Of a DNA stretch of 64,000 nucleotides, positions 49,682-58,622 are shown piece by piece; the first letter of the stretch is position 1, and each line of letters begins with the position of its first letter. A program made the translations under genes and the position numbers. The stretch is from positions 372,001 to 436,000 of the forward strand of contig NZ_VAWG01000002.1 in NCBI RefSeq assembly GCF_005869875.1. Reading direction: 5' to 3'. Origin of the DNA: Paenibacillus pinistramenti (GTDB lineage Bacteria > Bacillota > Bacilli > Paenibacillales > Paenibacillaceae). The notes beneath the pieces are model-generated. The model saw nothing but the letters and a program-made list of their open reading frames with translations. It was not told the origin of the DNA and ran no database searches.

Positions 49682-50527
49682 TTACTGTAATTTCAAGCTC
49701 TTCTGCTCCGGCACCGGCAGACCCTGTGCGCGAAGTTCATTGTAGATCCATTTTAAGTGATAATGGTACACGGCGGTGCTGTCTGGTGAGCGGTCCGGGT
49801 CGGCATCAAATTCTTCCTTCAGCCGCTGCAGAATAACGAGATGCTCGTAGATATGCCGGTAGGAGGCCAGCTTCTCGACCTGCTGCTCCATGTCAGCGCC
49901 GCGCTGTCTGCGGGGGTGGAATTCATTGTTCCATAGGTCAAAAGCCTGATCCAGACTGATTAATTCCTTTCGCAGACTCGGCAAATCTACCGATTGCCCG
50001 CGCTCAGCCAGCTTCCGGAACGCATTAGCCATGTGCTCGGCGAAGAGAATTCGTTTCTGCTCGAGCTTCTCCTTCAGCCGGGGCGGGAAGATCAGATAAT
50101 TAACCCCCACTGCCACGGCAATGCCGGCCACGGTATCCATAATCCGGTGGTAGCCATAGGCCCACGGGCTTTCGCCGCTGCCGAGGTTCAGCATGACGGC
50201 CAGGAACACAATGCAGCCGATCGAAATCGACTTTTTCCTCTGGAGGGTATTTAGCGTGTAGATGATGATAATGACGCCGAGGGCGCATAGCAGCGGATTA
50301 CCCGGCTGCACAAATGCAAAGCATGTGCCTGTTACCGCGCCGATCAGCGTGCCTATAACTCTGTCCCTTCCAGCGGTAAAGGAGTTGGTAATGGAATTTT
50401 CCATCGAAATGATGGTAGCAATGGCCGCATAGAAAGGGGAGTCAAAATGAAAGAGGTACGCGAGAATGACACAGATGCAAATGGAGATCCCTGTCTTGAT
50501 GTTCCGAAGTCCGATTGCCCTTTTCAT
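49682..50527 (-). CDS. FUSC/DUF939-type aromatic acid exporter family protein
   Basis: A 281-residue membrane protein. Residues 1-140 contain four or five hydrophobic helices with GRDRVIGTLIGAVTG, the conserved FUSC loop, and VNYLIFPPRL at the end of the membrane part. A helical cytoplasmic domain follows (residues 145-281). Relatives are annotated as aromatic acid exporters (YqjA). GGAGAGG lies before ATG 50527; the open frame further upstream has no site. It is divergent from the LURP-one gene. Confidence 0.83.
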   Translation of the reverse strand: MKRAIGLRNIKTGISICICVILAYLFHFDSPFYAAIATIISMENSITNSFTAGRDRVIGTLIGAVTGTCFAFVQPGNPLLCALGVIIIIYTLNTLQRKKSISIGCIVFLAVMLNLGSGESPWAYGYHRIMDTVAGIAVAVGVNYLIFPPRLKEKLEQKRILFAEHMANAFRKLAERGQSVDLPSLRKELISLDQAFDLWNNEFHPRRQRGADMEQQVEKLASYRHIYEHLVILQRLKEEFDADPDRSPDSTAVYHYHLKWIYNELRAQGLPVPEQKSLKLQ

Positions 50528-50720
50528 GATCCCTGTTCCTCTCCTGTCCGTATAACAATCATTAAACAAATTTGTCCACCTTACAGCATAACCCAAATAG
50601 AAAGAAACATAAATCGCTGCCTCAGCTTTGTAATAATTAATCCGTTTCTGTTCTGGCAGGCCCGCCGGAATTATGAGATGATAGAAGCATGTACATAGAG
50701 GACAGGAGGAATACAGCGCC

Positions 50721-51293
50721 ATGAACCCTTTATTCAGCCGAACGAAATATGTCATCCGCAAGAAAATTTTCTCACTCTTGGGCACAAAATATCACATCTC
50801 GGACGAGAGCGGACAGCTTGTGCTGTATTCGGAAATGAAAGCGTTTAAACTTAAAGAAGATATCCGTCTCTATAATGATGAATCCATGTCCCAGGAGCTG
50901 CTCTGGATCCAGGCCCGTAAGATTATTGATTTCTCTGCCACTTATGATGTCAGGGATTCCGCTACAGGAGAATGGATTGGTGCGCTGCGCAGGCGCGGGT
51001 TCAAGTCCATCCTGAAGGACGAGTGGATTCTGCTGGGAACAGGAGATAAGGAGCTTGGACGGATCAAGGAGAACAGCTCTTTTCTTGCTCTTCTAAGAAG
51101 GTTCATACATATCATTCCCCAGCGCTACCATGTGGACATCGCCGGTCACAAGCATCCCGCATTCACGCAAAATATTAACCCGCTCGTCACCAAAGTACTG
51201 TGCGATTTCTCGGGGCTGCATCAGTCTCTCGATCCGCGGCTTTGTCTGGCGGCAGGCATCCTGCTCTGCTCGATGGAGGGCAAACAGGACTAA
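50721..51293 (+). CDS. LURP-one-related / scramblase-like protein (YxjI family)
   Basis: A 190-residue beta-rich tubby-like protein. The start YVIRKKIFSLLGTKYHISDE and the repeating strands with GRIKENSSFLALLRR resemble the LURP-one/YxjI group. These proteins may bind phospholipids, but a function in bacteria is not established. AGGAGG lies before the ATG. A 16-bp tandem repeat follows the stop. Confidence 0.8.
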   Translation: MNPLFSRTKYVIRKKIFSLLGTKYHISDESGQLVLYSEMKAFKLKEDIRLYNDESMSQELLWIQARKIIDFSATYDVRDSATGEWIGALRRRGFKSILKDEWILLGTGDKELGRIKENSSFLALLRRFIHIIPQRYHVDIAGHKHPAFTQNINPLVTKVLCDFSGLHQSLDPRLCLAAGILLCSMEGKQD

Positions 51294-51294
51294 C

Positions 51295-51358
51295 CGAATA
51301 GGATTGAGAACGAGTAGGCTTGAGATCGAATAGGCTTGAGATCGAGTGGGATTGAAAT
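51295..51358. repeat. 16-bp tandem repeat, four units
   Basis: Four units of the form CGA[A/G]T[A/G]GG[C/A]TTGAGA[T/A], the last one more diverged, begin 2 bp after the LURP-one stop codon. No coding role is seen. Confidence 0.9.
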
Positions 51359-51445
51359 TTCCATACTCTTTAAACGGCAGAACGGAGAGGCGGCATTTCC
51401 GGGACTGCCGTTATTCTTTTTATGCCGGGGCAGCTGCGCCTCTTT

Positions 51446-51488
51446 AAAAAAATAAAACACGGCCCTCCTTTCCGGAGGAACCGTGCTC
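51446..51488 (-). terminator. Terminator of the DehI-like gene
   Basis: On the minus strand GCACGGTTCCTCC pairs with GGAGGGCCGTG around a GGAAA loop and is followed by TTTTATTTTTTT. Confidence 0.85.
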
Positions 51489-51559
51489 TAATGCTCGATT
51501 GGCCTGCACATGTACTGGACACGCTGCAATTGATGAAATGGCTGGACGTAAATGCTTCT

Positions 51560-52408
51560 TTACCTCAGGCTGTCGCGGATAAAGCCGATCTCAAGCACCA
51601 TTCCCGCAAGCTGGTTCTGCAATAAGAGCAGCAGCTCGAGCAGCCGCGCTTTCTCCGTCTCTGCTTGCTCACAATCCTCCGAATGTATCCGCATAGGCAG
51701 CAAGCGTTCATCCATCCCGAAGTCATAAGAAGAATTCTGCACAAACACGGAGGCTTGTGAAATCATTTTTTGCTGCAGGCCGGCATATTCGGCTGATTTT
51801 AAATGTGTCTTCAGATAGCCCCAATGAATCCGCAAAAATTCAGGATAAGCGGCCAGCAGCCTGTAATCCTCGGGAAGCTCCGCGCCCGAATGGGCAGCCG
51901 CGATTTCATTTAGGAGTATTTTTGTAGATAAAGCGTTTTCAATATGAAGGTCTTTAAGGACGCGAGCGTTCACTTCCGTTCTCTTTGGCAGCGCATCAGA
52001 CTCTTTGTAGACCTCCTGCTTGGTTCCACGCAGTAAGCGGCCGCTCAGCCCTTCAATCCAGAGGGTGATCATGAGCAGCAGTCTGGGATTGGCCTCATAC
52101 CTCGATAAGACAGTGCTCCGCAGCTGCTCAAATGTGCCGGGACTGTATAAATTCCGCCAGTCGATCAAAGGCGGGGAAGCCGCGAGCCGCTGCTGACGCA
52201 GCACTTGTGCCGCCGCCTCGGCATCAGGTGAAACCAGATACTTCCGGAGAGAAAGCCAAGCTTCCCCCAAACCAAAAGGCTCAAGCAGGCTGAAGACGCC
52301 GGGAATCCGCGGTACACCCAGCACCGTAACGATATCTCCGCAGAGTTCATCAGACAGGGAAGCACATGGATGGCCCGAATTTGGGTTAACCGCTGTACGA
52401 TCGAGCAT
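51560..52408 (-). CDS. Halocarboxylic acid dehydrogenase DehI-like protein
   Basis: A 282-residue all-helical protein. Two similar helical halves are seen, with AYPEFLRIHWGYLKTHLKSA in the second, a pattern like group I haloacid dehalogenases (DehI). The family annotation in Bacillales is by similarity; dehalogenation was not inferred from active-site residues here. AAGGAGG lies 8 nt before ATG 52408. It is a single gene with its own terminator. Confidence 0.6.
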   Translation of the reverse strand: MLDRTAVNPNSGHPCASLSDELCGDIVTVLGVPRIPGVFSLLEPFGLGEAWLSLRKYLVSPDAEAAAQVLRQQRLAASPPLIDWRNLYSPGTFEQLRSTVLSRYEANPRLLLMITLWIEGLSGRLLRGTKQEVYKESDALPKRTEVNARVLKDLHIENALSTKILLNEIAAAHSGAELPEDYRLLAAYPEFLRIHWGYLKTHLKSAEYAGLQQKMISQASVFVQNSSYDFGMDERLLPMRIHSEDCEQAETEKARLLELLLLLQNQLAGMVLEIGFIRDSLR

Positions 52409-52503
52409 ATTTCTCCTCCTTATCGCTGTTCTCACGCATGATTTGCCGCTACTTCATGTATATATGAATCAGGAGCAAAAAGACCGGTTCAATCCTTCTC
52501 CCG

Positions 52504-52540
52504 CAAAAAAAGAAAAGACAAGAAGCAGTTCTTGTCTCTG
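52504..52540 (-). terminator. Terminator of the Gly/Tyr-rich protein gene
   Basis: On the minus strand AGACAAGAA pairs with TTCTTGTCT around CTGC and is followed by TTTCTTTTTTT. Confidence 0.88.
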
Positions 52541-52576
52541 CGCAAAATCTTCTTTGCCTCCACTCTTCGGCCGTTC

Positions 52577-53002
52577 CTAAACAAAAATGAAAGGAATCAG
52601 AAACAGCAGGGCAATTGCGGCCCACTCCAAACCATACGCGCCGCCATAGCCGTAGCCAGCTCCGTAGCCATAGCCATTGCCAGATCCGCCGTAATAAGCT
52701 CCACTCTCCGCTCCGCCGTAGGGCACACCATATCCTGCTCCGTAAGCGGAGGTTTTACCTTTAGGCTGTGCGGTCCCTTTCTTCCTGCGCGGATGCCGGT
52801 CCTTCTGAGGCTGCTGTTTGGCTTTCTGAGGATGAGCCGACATCGCCTCTGCTCCCCGGGCTGCACCGTTGAATTCAATCCCTTGATCTGTAACGCCGCT
52901 GATAACCCCATGAATTTGGGTTCCATCATGAAGTACAGCGCACACATGCTGGCCGATGTAGGCTTTGCAGGTCTCTTGGTTAACCGGTTGAATCAGCTGC
53001 AC
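52577..53002 (-). CDS. Gly/Tyr-rich small protein with C-terminal membrane anchor
   Basis: A 141-residue protein in three parts: a small beta domain (residues 1-45, TCKAYIGQHVCAVLHDGTQI, reminiscent of SH3/LSM-type strands), a basic linker rich in Lys, Gln and Pro, a Gly/Tyr repeat region (YGYGAGYGYGGAYG) and a final hydrophobic helix. Such proteins occur in Paenibacillus without known function; a surface or spore coat role is possible. It starts at GTG 53002 after AAGGAGGAGG. The Gly/Tyr part is low-complexity DNA. Confidence 0.7.
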   Translation of the reverse strand: MQLIQPVNQETCKAYIGQHVCAVLHDGTQIHGVISGVTDQGIEFNGAARGAEAMSAHPQKAKQQPQKDRHPRRKKGTAQPKGKTSAYGAGYGVPYGGAESGAYYGGSGNGYGYGAGYGYGGAYGLEWAAIALLFLIPFIFV

Positions 53003-53109
53003 CGAATCGCCTCCTCCTTGTTCGAATTCATGACAGTATATTCGGCCGCTGAAATTCCGTTAAAGAAAGTCCTGTTGTTGTTCACCAAAATATGAAAGGA
53101 GTCTGTGAA

Positions 53110-53832
53110 ATGAAATACACGGACATCATTGCATTGACCGGAGAAGGGGCCGCACACCCCGGCGGGTTTGAAGGAACCGTTCAGCTGCTGGAGAGTCTGA
53201 AGCTCCCCCAAGGCGCTAAAATCTTAGAGGTAGGCTGCGGAACAGGCCGGACGGCCTGCTATATGGCCAAATCGGGATTGTCCGTCACAGCTCTCGACCG
53301 CAACCCCCGAATGCTTGCCAAAGCGCGTGCACGGGCCAGAGTTGAAGGAGTCCAGGTGAATTTTGTGGAGGGCAGCCTGCTTCAGATGCCGTTTCAGGAT
53401 GGTGAATTTGATTATGTGTTTGCCGAGTCGGTTACGGTCTTCGTTGATCCCTTGTCTGCGCTGAGCGAATATGCGCGGGTTCTTGTTACCGGAGGGCGTC
53501 TATTTGACCGAGAGCTGTTTGCCACCCGCCAAAACCGGCAGCTTGAGGATATGATGCGTGAATTATATGAAATTCACTCCCTGCCGACTGTTGGCGAATG
53601 GGTGGACCGCATGAATGAGGCAAAATTTAATAAGCCAGTCGTCTGGGCCGGCGAAGGAAGCAGCCAGCAGCTCTTCGGCCCGCACTCCGCTGCTCTTCTT
53701 GATCCGAATCAGATGATGGACTTAAATCTGCTGGTCACCCCGGAGGTGCTCGATTTCTTTGAACGCAACCAGACATTTATCCAGGAATTCGGCCAGGAGC
53801 TCGGCTATGCGGTTCTCATCGGCACAAAATAA
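53110..53832 (+). CDS. Class I SAM-dependent methyltransferase
   Basis: A 240-residue Rossmann-type methyltransferase. Motif I is ILEVGCGTGRTACYMA, the acidic residue of motif II is in VTALDRNPRML, and motif IV is EFDYVFAESV. It belongs to the general Methyltransf_11/25 group, so the acceptor cannot be named. I chose ATG 53110 with GAAAGGAG 8 nt upstream rather than the in-frame ATG at 53092. It is monocistronic and ends at a terminator. Confidence 0.87.
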   Translation: MKYTDIIALTGEGAAHPGGFEGTVQLLESLKLPQGAKILEVGCGTGRTACYMAKSGLSVTALDRNPRMLAKARARARVEGVQVNFVEGSLLQMPFQDGEFDYVFAESVTVFVDPLSALSEYARVLVTGGRLFDRELFATRQNRQLEDMMRELYEIHSLPTVGEWVDRMNEAKFNKPVVWAGEGSSQQLFGPHSAALLDPNQMMDLNLLVTPEVLDFFERNQTFIQEFGQELGYAVLIGTK

Positions 53833-53897
53833 TTCCCCCGTCTAAAGAGTCCTGACCGGACTTAAGGCTGTCCCGGAACGGCACTCCACGTCTGCAA

Positions 53898-53940
53898 AGA
53901 AAAAGAGCAGGTTCGCCCTTCCGGCGCCTGCTCTTCTCTT
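53898..53940 (+). terminator. Terminator of the methyltransferase gene
   Basis: AAGAGCAGG and GCC pair with GGC and CCTGCTCTT around CTTCC, with TCTCTT after it. The T-run is imperfect. The stretch 53950-54150 that follows has runs of TCTTTATTTCTG-like repeats and no gene. Confidence 0.7.
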
Positions 53941-54162
53941 ATGCCGGTTGATCCGGCATGAACCCTGTTATTTTTCATATATCCGTTCTCTATCTGTATT
54001 TAACCTTTTCCTTCCTCCAGACCCGGGAAGCCGGGAGCTGAACCCCGAGCCGGAAGACGTCCATATCTCTGTTTTTAATTCTGTCTTTGTCTTTATTTCT
54101 GTCTTTATCTCTATTTCTGTCACATTATGATGAAGCTTATGAATTTATGACGTTTCCCAGCT

Positions 54163-55059
54163 TCATTTTGTTGCAGACAAGTTCATTCTGTTGCTGACAA
54201 GTTCATTTAAATAGGGAAGCAGAAGCGGCTTTAACTCCTCTCTCTGCAGCCCGATTTCAAGCACAGCCTGCATGTAGCCGAATTTATCGCCGATGTCGTA
54301 GCGGTCGCCTTCGAGCTCAAGAGCCAGCATCGTGTCCCGGTGGTTCAGCTCGTGCAGGGCATCTGTCAGCTGATATTCTCCGCCTGCACCCTGCTTCAGC
54401 ACAGACAGGATATCAAAAATCTCCGGATTCAGAATATAACGTCCGACAATCGCCAGATTAGAAGGGGCCAAGTCCGGTTCCGGCTTCTCCACCAGCCCCT
54501 GAATGTCGTACACGCCTTCGTTGCTTGCGGCAGGATCTATAATCCCGTATTTGCTGACATCCCCGCGGGGAACCTGCTTCACCCCAATCACCTGTCTGCC
54601 GGTCTGCTCATACACGTCCATCATCTGCCGCAGCGCCGGCTTGCCGCCGCCGGGCTCGATAATATCATCTCCCAGCAGGATAGCAAACGGTTCATTTCCG
54701 ATAAACTGCCGGGCACAGAGGATAGCATGACCCAGGCCAAGAGGCTCCTTCTGCCGGATAAAATGAATCCCGGGCACCTCGCTGATATGCTCGATTTCCT
54801 CCAGCATGCTCAGCTTGCCTTTATCGCGGAGAAGCTGTTCGAGCTCAATATTTTTATCAAAATGGTCTTCGATCGACTTCTTGTTTCTGCCCGTTACGAT
54901 AATAATGCTCTCAATGCCGGAGTGAAGCGCCTCCTCCACAATGTACTGGATGGCAGGCTTATCCACGATCGGCAGCATTTCCTTGGGCTGAGCCTTGGTT
55001 GCCGGCAGGAATCTGGTGCCTAGTCCTGCAGCCGGAATGACTGCTTTTCTGACCTTCAT
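54163..55059 (-). CDS. galU: UTP-glucose-1-phosphate uridylyltransferase
   Basis: A 298-residue nucleotidyltransferase that makes UDP-glucose. The N-terminal signature AVIPAAGLGTRFLPATKAQPKE is divided here into its known parts (AAGLGTRFLPATKAQ), with the later VDKPAIQYIVEEAL, LLGDDI and the C-terminal GDRYDIGDKFGYM. The start is ATG 55059 with AAGGAG upstream. It is the third gene of an operon with the GT2 and GT39 genes, which could use UDP-glucose to make lipid-linked sugars. Confidence 0.95.
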   Translation of the reverse strand: MKVRKAVIPAAGLGTRFLPATKAQPKEMLPIVDKPAIQYIVEEALHSGIESIIIVTGRNKKSIEDHFDKNIELEQLLRDKGKLSMLEEIEHISEVPGIHFIRQKEPLGLGHAILCARQFIGNEPFAILLGDDIIEPGGGKPALRQMMDVYEQTGRQVIGVKQVPRGDVSKYGIIDPAASNEGVYDIQGLVEKPEPDLAPSNLAIVGRYILNPEIFDILSVLKQGAGGEYQLTDALHELNHRDTMLALELEGDRYDIGDKFGYMQAVLEIGLQREELKPLLLPYLNELVSNRMNLSATK

Positions 55060-55116
55060 CAATGAATCACTCCTTGTCCCTTTAGGTTATGGCGTTCGTT
55101 TGTCGTCTAACGGGGC

Positions 55117-56100
55117 TTAGAACCGGTGTGCCGCTTCCCTCTGCTTCACCTGCTCAAGTCCTCGGGTTTCTTTGACGATATACAGCGGTCTGCCTTTCGT
55201 CTCATCGTAAATGCGGCCCACATATTCCCCGAGAATGCCCAGCATGATCAGGATAAATCCGTTAAAGATCAGCATCAGGCTGATCAGGGAAGCCCAGCCC
55301 TTCGCCGTGGAATCTGTAAAAAGCGCACAGTAGATCACATACAGCAGGTAGAGAAACCCGGCACCGGACAGCAGCCCTCCGGCGTAACCGGCAATCTTCA
55401 GCGGCTTTGTTGAGAAGGAAGTAATGCCGTCAAGAGACAGCTTCACCATCCGTTTAAGCGGATACTTGGTTTCTCCCGCCAGCCGTTCGTCACGCTCAAA
55501 CTCGACAGCAATCTGTCTGAAGCCGACCCAGCTCACCAGCCCGCGCACAAACCTGTTGTTCTCCGGCAGCTGCTTCAGCTCATTGACCACCTTCCGGTCC
55601 ATCAGCCGGAAATCGCCTGTATCCACCGGGATCGGCGTATCCGCTGCGGCGCGGAGCACCCGGTAGAAGGTGCCTGCCGTAAACTTCTTGAACCAGCTCT
55701 CTCCTTTGCGTTTGATGCGCTGGGCGTATACGACTTCATAGCCTTCCTTCCACCGGGCAATCATCGTATGAATCAGTTCAGGAGGGTCCTGCAGATCAGC
55801 GTCGATGATGACAACGGCGTCACCCGAGGCATAATCCATCCCTGCAGTAATCGCAATCTGATGGCCGAAGTTCCGGGAGAAATTGATCAGCTTCACCGTA
55901 TTGTCCCACTGGGAATAATCTTTGATGATCTCTTCACTCCGGTCTCTGCTGCCGTCGTTGACAAAGATGAGCTCGTAGCTTTCTCCGGTGTCACTCAATA
56001 CTTTCTTAATCCGGCGATAGGTTTCCGCGATCACTTCTTCTTCGTTGTACATCGGAATGATTACGGAATACCGTATCCGGCCTGTTATCCAAGCTGTCAT
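55117..56100 (-). CDS. GT2 polyprenyl-phosphate glycosyltransferase (YkoT/YkcC, GtrB-like)
   Basis: A 327-residue membrane-linked transferase. The GT-A part has YSVIIPMYNEEEVIAETY, FVNDGSRDRS and VIIDADLQDPPEL (DxD), and two C-terminal membrane helices lie at about 230-300. Enzymes of this type charge undecaprenyl phosphate with a sugar on the inner face. The adjacent GT39 enzyme would then transfer the sugar outside. A GGGGAG site precedes ATG 56100, 6 bp from the previous stop, so translation is tightly linked. Confidence 0.9.
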   Translation of the reverse strand: MTAWITGRIRYSVIIPMYNEEEVIAETYRRIKKVLSDTGESYELIFVNDGSRDRSEEIIKDYSQWDNTVKLINFSRNFGHQIAITAGMDYASGDAVVIIDADLQDPPELIHTMIARWKEGYEVVYAQRIKRKGESWFKKFTAGTFYRVLRAAADTPIPVDTGDFRLMDRKVVNELKQLPENNRFVRGLVSWVGFRQIAVEFERDERLAGETKYPLKRMVKLSLDGITSFSTKPLKIAGYAGGLLSGAGFLYLLYVIYCALFTDSTAKGWASLISLMLIFNGFILIMLGILGEYVGRIYDETKGRPLYIVKETRGLEQVKQREAAHRF

Positions 56101-56105
56101 TTCGA

Positions 56106-58358
56106 TCACTCCCCTTGATCCGGTGTAAATTCGTATAAAGTGCCTGAGCTCCCAAAGCCGGTTCTGCCTCCGGTATCTGCCGTCTGATTTTGCCCCGATG
56201 TTCCCTCCCATTCACTTGAAGGAACCTCTGTTCCATGGTCTTGAATCCATTGGGTTAATGTACTGCTTCCTCCCCGTCCTGACATGTAAATGTATTTAAG
56301 CTGTCCGGAGTTGATCAGCTCCTGCACTCTATCCACACTGAGCACAGGGTCAGAGCCGCTGAAGCCGCCGAGACTGATGACATTTTCGCCTTGTTCAATG
56401 ATATAAGGAGCCAGTGTAGTATAGTCAAAAGCCGCAAACAGGTACTTCTCGCCTGTATTGTTGTCCTTCAAATATTGATACAAGCCTTCATCAAGGCTTG
56501 AGCCCTCGCCTCTGCCTAAGCCGCCTCCGCTGCTATTCGTGCTTTGTGAAGGGACCGCTGGTGCGCCGGCAGTGCTGCGTGAACCGTTGTCCGTGCTGCT
56601 GCCGTTTGCCGAAGCATCCTCGCTGCTGCCGGTACGGCCGTTTGCGCCGTCCCGGTTAGTCCCGCCTGGCCAGTCGAGCCCGCCGGGCGCTGCCATTGCA
56701 AACCCGCCGCCGCGGCTGCCGCCCATACCGCCGACCGAATCGGGGCCAGCTGCCGGTGTCATGCTGCTTTGTCCATAGGTAATCGGAGTCAGCGCCCAGT
56801 ACATCGGTCCGATCAGCAGAATCAGGAAGCCCAGGATGGCCGCCGGCTTGCCAAGCGGCTGCTTGAAGATCCCTGCGATCAGCCACAGCGCTGCAAGTAC
56901 GCCTGTTACGGCGATTGCGATAGACCAGCCTTTGCCGATCACGGAATCATACGGCTGTACGATATACCAGGAGAAACCGGCTGTCAGAAGCACTGCTGCC
57001 GGAAGCAGCCAGGCTTTCCAGCCGCCTTCCCGCCACTGCTTCGTCATTTCTGCCCAGCCGGCACCTGTCAACGCTGCGACTGGCGGGGCGAGCATAATCA
57101 AATAATATTGATGGAAGAATCCCGCCATACTGAAGAAGCCTGCTACAGGAATCAGCCATCCCAGCCAAAATAACGCTTCTTTATGCTTCCAGGTCATCTG
57201 CCGCAGTCTGAAATTGGCAAACAGGGCGATGCAGCCGAAGAGTACGAAGGGCAGCATCCAGCTTGCCTGACCGGACAGCTCGGACTGGAACAACCGCAGC
57301 GGACCTGCTGTCCCGGTATTGAACATGCCGCCTCCGCCGCCGAAATTCATAGTTGGCCGCTCCCCGCCAAATCCGGGATTGCCGAACATCGCACCGGCAT
57401 TGGCATTGGCATTGGCACCGCCACCATTCGGACCGGAACCCGGCGCTCCGCCAGGAGCCGCTTGGTCCGTACTCGAGCTGCTTCCGTTCCCGGGCTTCAT
57501 GGAGCCGAAATCCGCCCCGCCTCCGTCTGATTTGCCGCTGCCTCCAGTATTACGGTCGCCCGTCAAACGGGAGACACCGTTATAGCCAAAAGCCAGGTTC
57601 AGCACAGAATTCGTTTGGCTGCTGCCGATATAAGGGCGCTGGTCTGCCGGTGTGGAATCTACAATAACCGCCCAGGACAGCGAGATGACGGCACAAGCCA
57701 CTGTAGATGCAATCAGGGTCGTTACTTTCTTCTTCCAGCCGCCTATTCCGGCTATAATGTAGAAGAAATAGAAAGCCGGGAGCACCATATAAGCTTCCAG
57801 CATCTTAATGTTAAAGCCGACGCCAATGAGGCCGAAGCCGACAATTACAGCCCACATTTTTCCCTGCTTCACGCCTTTAAACAAGAACCATGCAGCCAGC
57901 AGCAAGGCAAAGACCAGCATACTGTCGATGTTGTTCGTTCTGCTGACCGCTACGGCAACCGGTGTACAAGCCATAACCAGGGCGCCAATCCGGGCCGCTC
58001 CCGTACCGAAGGATGGCTTCACCAGCAGGTAGATCAGGAGCACAGAGCCTACGCCCGAAAGGGCCTGAGGCAGAATCACACTCCAGCCGTGCAGCCCGAA
58101 GATAAAGGCAAACAGAGTTTGTATCATAAAAGTAAGCGGCGGTTTATCAACGGTGACAAAGCCGCCGCTGTCCAGCGTGCCATAGAAAAAGTTATGGAAA
58201 TTTTTCATCATGCTTGCAACTGCTGTCGTATAATACGTATTAACGTACTTGTCCGTCCAGATCAGGTACATATTCAGGAAGGCTGCAAGCAGCATGCTTG
58301 CGATCAGGTAATAGTCCGCACTTCGCTTGGAACGCCTTCTATTGTCGGTAGTTCTCAT
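56106..58358 (-). CDS. GT39-type membrane glycosyltransferase (YkcB/ArnT-like)
   Basis: A 750-residue integral membrane enzyme with about 12 helices. The first outer loop has TDKYVNTYYTTAVASM and FVTVDKPPLTFMIQ, matching the catalytic Asp-containing region of PMT/ArnT-fold transferases that take sugar from polyprenyl phosphate. Two long Gly/Asn/Ser/Pro-rich loops (about 285-360 and 545-630) are inserted. The final part (YMSGRGGSSTL) resembles the YkcB tail. The chosen start is ATG 58358; a GTG lies four codons upstream. It heads the operon with GT2 and galU. Confidence 0.88.
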   Translation of the reverse strand: MRTTDNRRRSKRSADYYLIASMLLAAFLNMYLIWTDKYVNTYYTTAVASMMKNFHNFFYGTLDSGGFVTVDKPPLTFMIQTLFAFIFGLHGWSVILPQALSGVGSVLLIYLLVKPSFGTGAARIGALVMACTPVAVAVSRTNNIDSMLVFALLLAAWFLFKGVKQGKMWAVIVGFGLIGVGFNIKMLEAYMVLPAFYFFYIIAGIGGWKKKVTTLIASTVACAVISLSWAVIVDSTPADQRPYIGSSQTNSVLNLAFGYNGVSRLTGDRNTGGSGKSDGGGADFGSMKPGNGSSSSTDQAAPGGAPGSGPNGGGANANANAGAMFGNPGFGGERPTMNFGGGGGMFNTGTAGPLRLFQSELSGQASWMLPFVLFGCIALFANFRLRQMTWKHKEALFWLGWLIPVAGFFSMAGFFHQYYLIMLAPPVAALTGAGWAEMTKQWREGGWKAWLLPAAVLLTAGFSWYIVQPYDSVIGKGWSIAIAVTGVLAALWLIAGIFKQPLGKPAAILGFLILLIGPMYWALTPITYGQSSMTPAAGPDSVGGMGGSRGGGFAMAAPGGLDWPGGTNRDGANGRTGSSEDASANGSSTDNGSRSTAGAPAVPSQSTNSSGGGLGRGEGSSLDEGLYQYLKDNNTGEKYLFAAFDYTTLAPYIIEQGENVISLGGFSGSDPVLSVDRVQELINSGQLKYIYMSGRGGSSTLTQWIQDHGTEVPSSEWEGTSGQNQTADTGGRTGFGSSGTLYEFTPDQGE

Positions 58359-58471
58359 GGATTTGCCCACTTCCTTTTGCGTTAAAATAAGACCGTTCCG
58401 GTACTCACCGGACCTGCTCGTTTTCGGCTTTCTCTATTTTGGACGGATTACCTGAGGCCAATATGAAAGGA

Positions 58472-58490
58472 AGCTGAAAATTAGCTGAAA
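58472..58490. promoter_or_regulatory. Direct repeat, 11-bp spaced (AGCTGAAA x2): response regulator site candidate
   Basis: AGCTGAAA at 58472-58479 and again at 58483-58490, exactly one helical turn apart, in the region between the GT39 operon and the divergent two-component genes. OmpR/PhoB-type regulators bind such repeats. Confidence 0.55.
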
Positions 58491-58528
58491 GAGGCCAATG
58501 CTCCACCGCCGGGCAATTCCTCGGGATA

Positions 58529-58544
58529 TTCAGCATTTCTTCAG
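58529..58544. promoter_or_regulatory. Opposite-facing 11-bp spaced repeat (TTCAG x2)
   Basis: TTCAG at 58529-58533 and 58540-58544; on the other strand CTGAA, 6 nt, CTGAA, the same motif as at 58472 but inverted. It lies 79 bp before the response regulator start, so it may mediate autoregulation. Confidence 0.5.
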
Positions 58545-58622
58545 TTTGGTCTCAGACTAAACTCAGCGTCGCGCTGCATAATAGAAGCAAACTGTGTTCA
58601 ACAAGATTTTTAGGACTAGAGG

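Noticed and set aside
50528-50785. N-terminal extension of the FUSC-type protein
   Set aside because: The added residues are Cys/Tyr-rich without family similarity and run into the divergent promoter region; ATG 50527 has a proper ribosome site.
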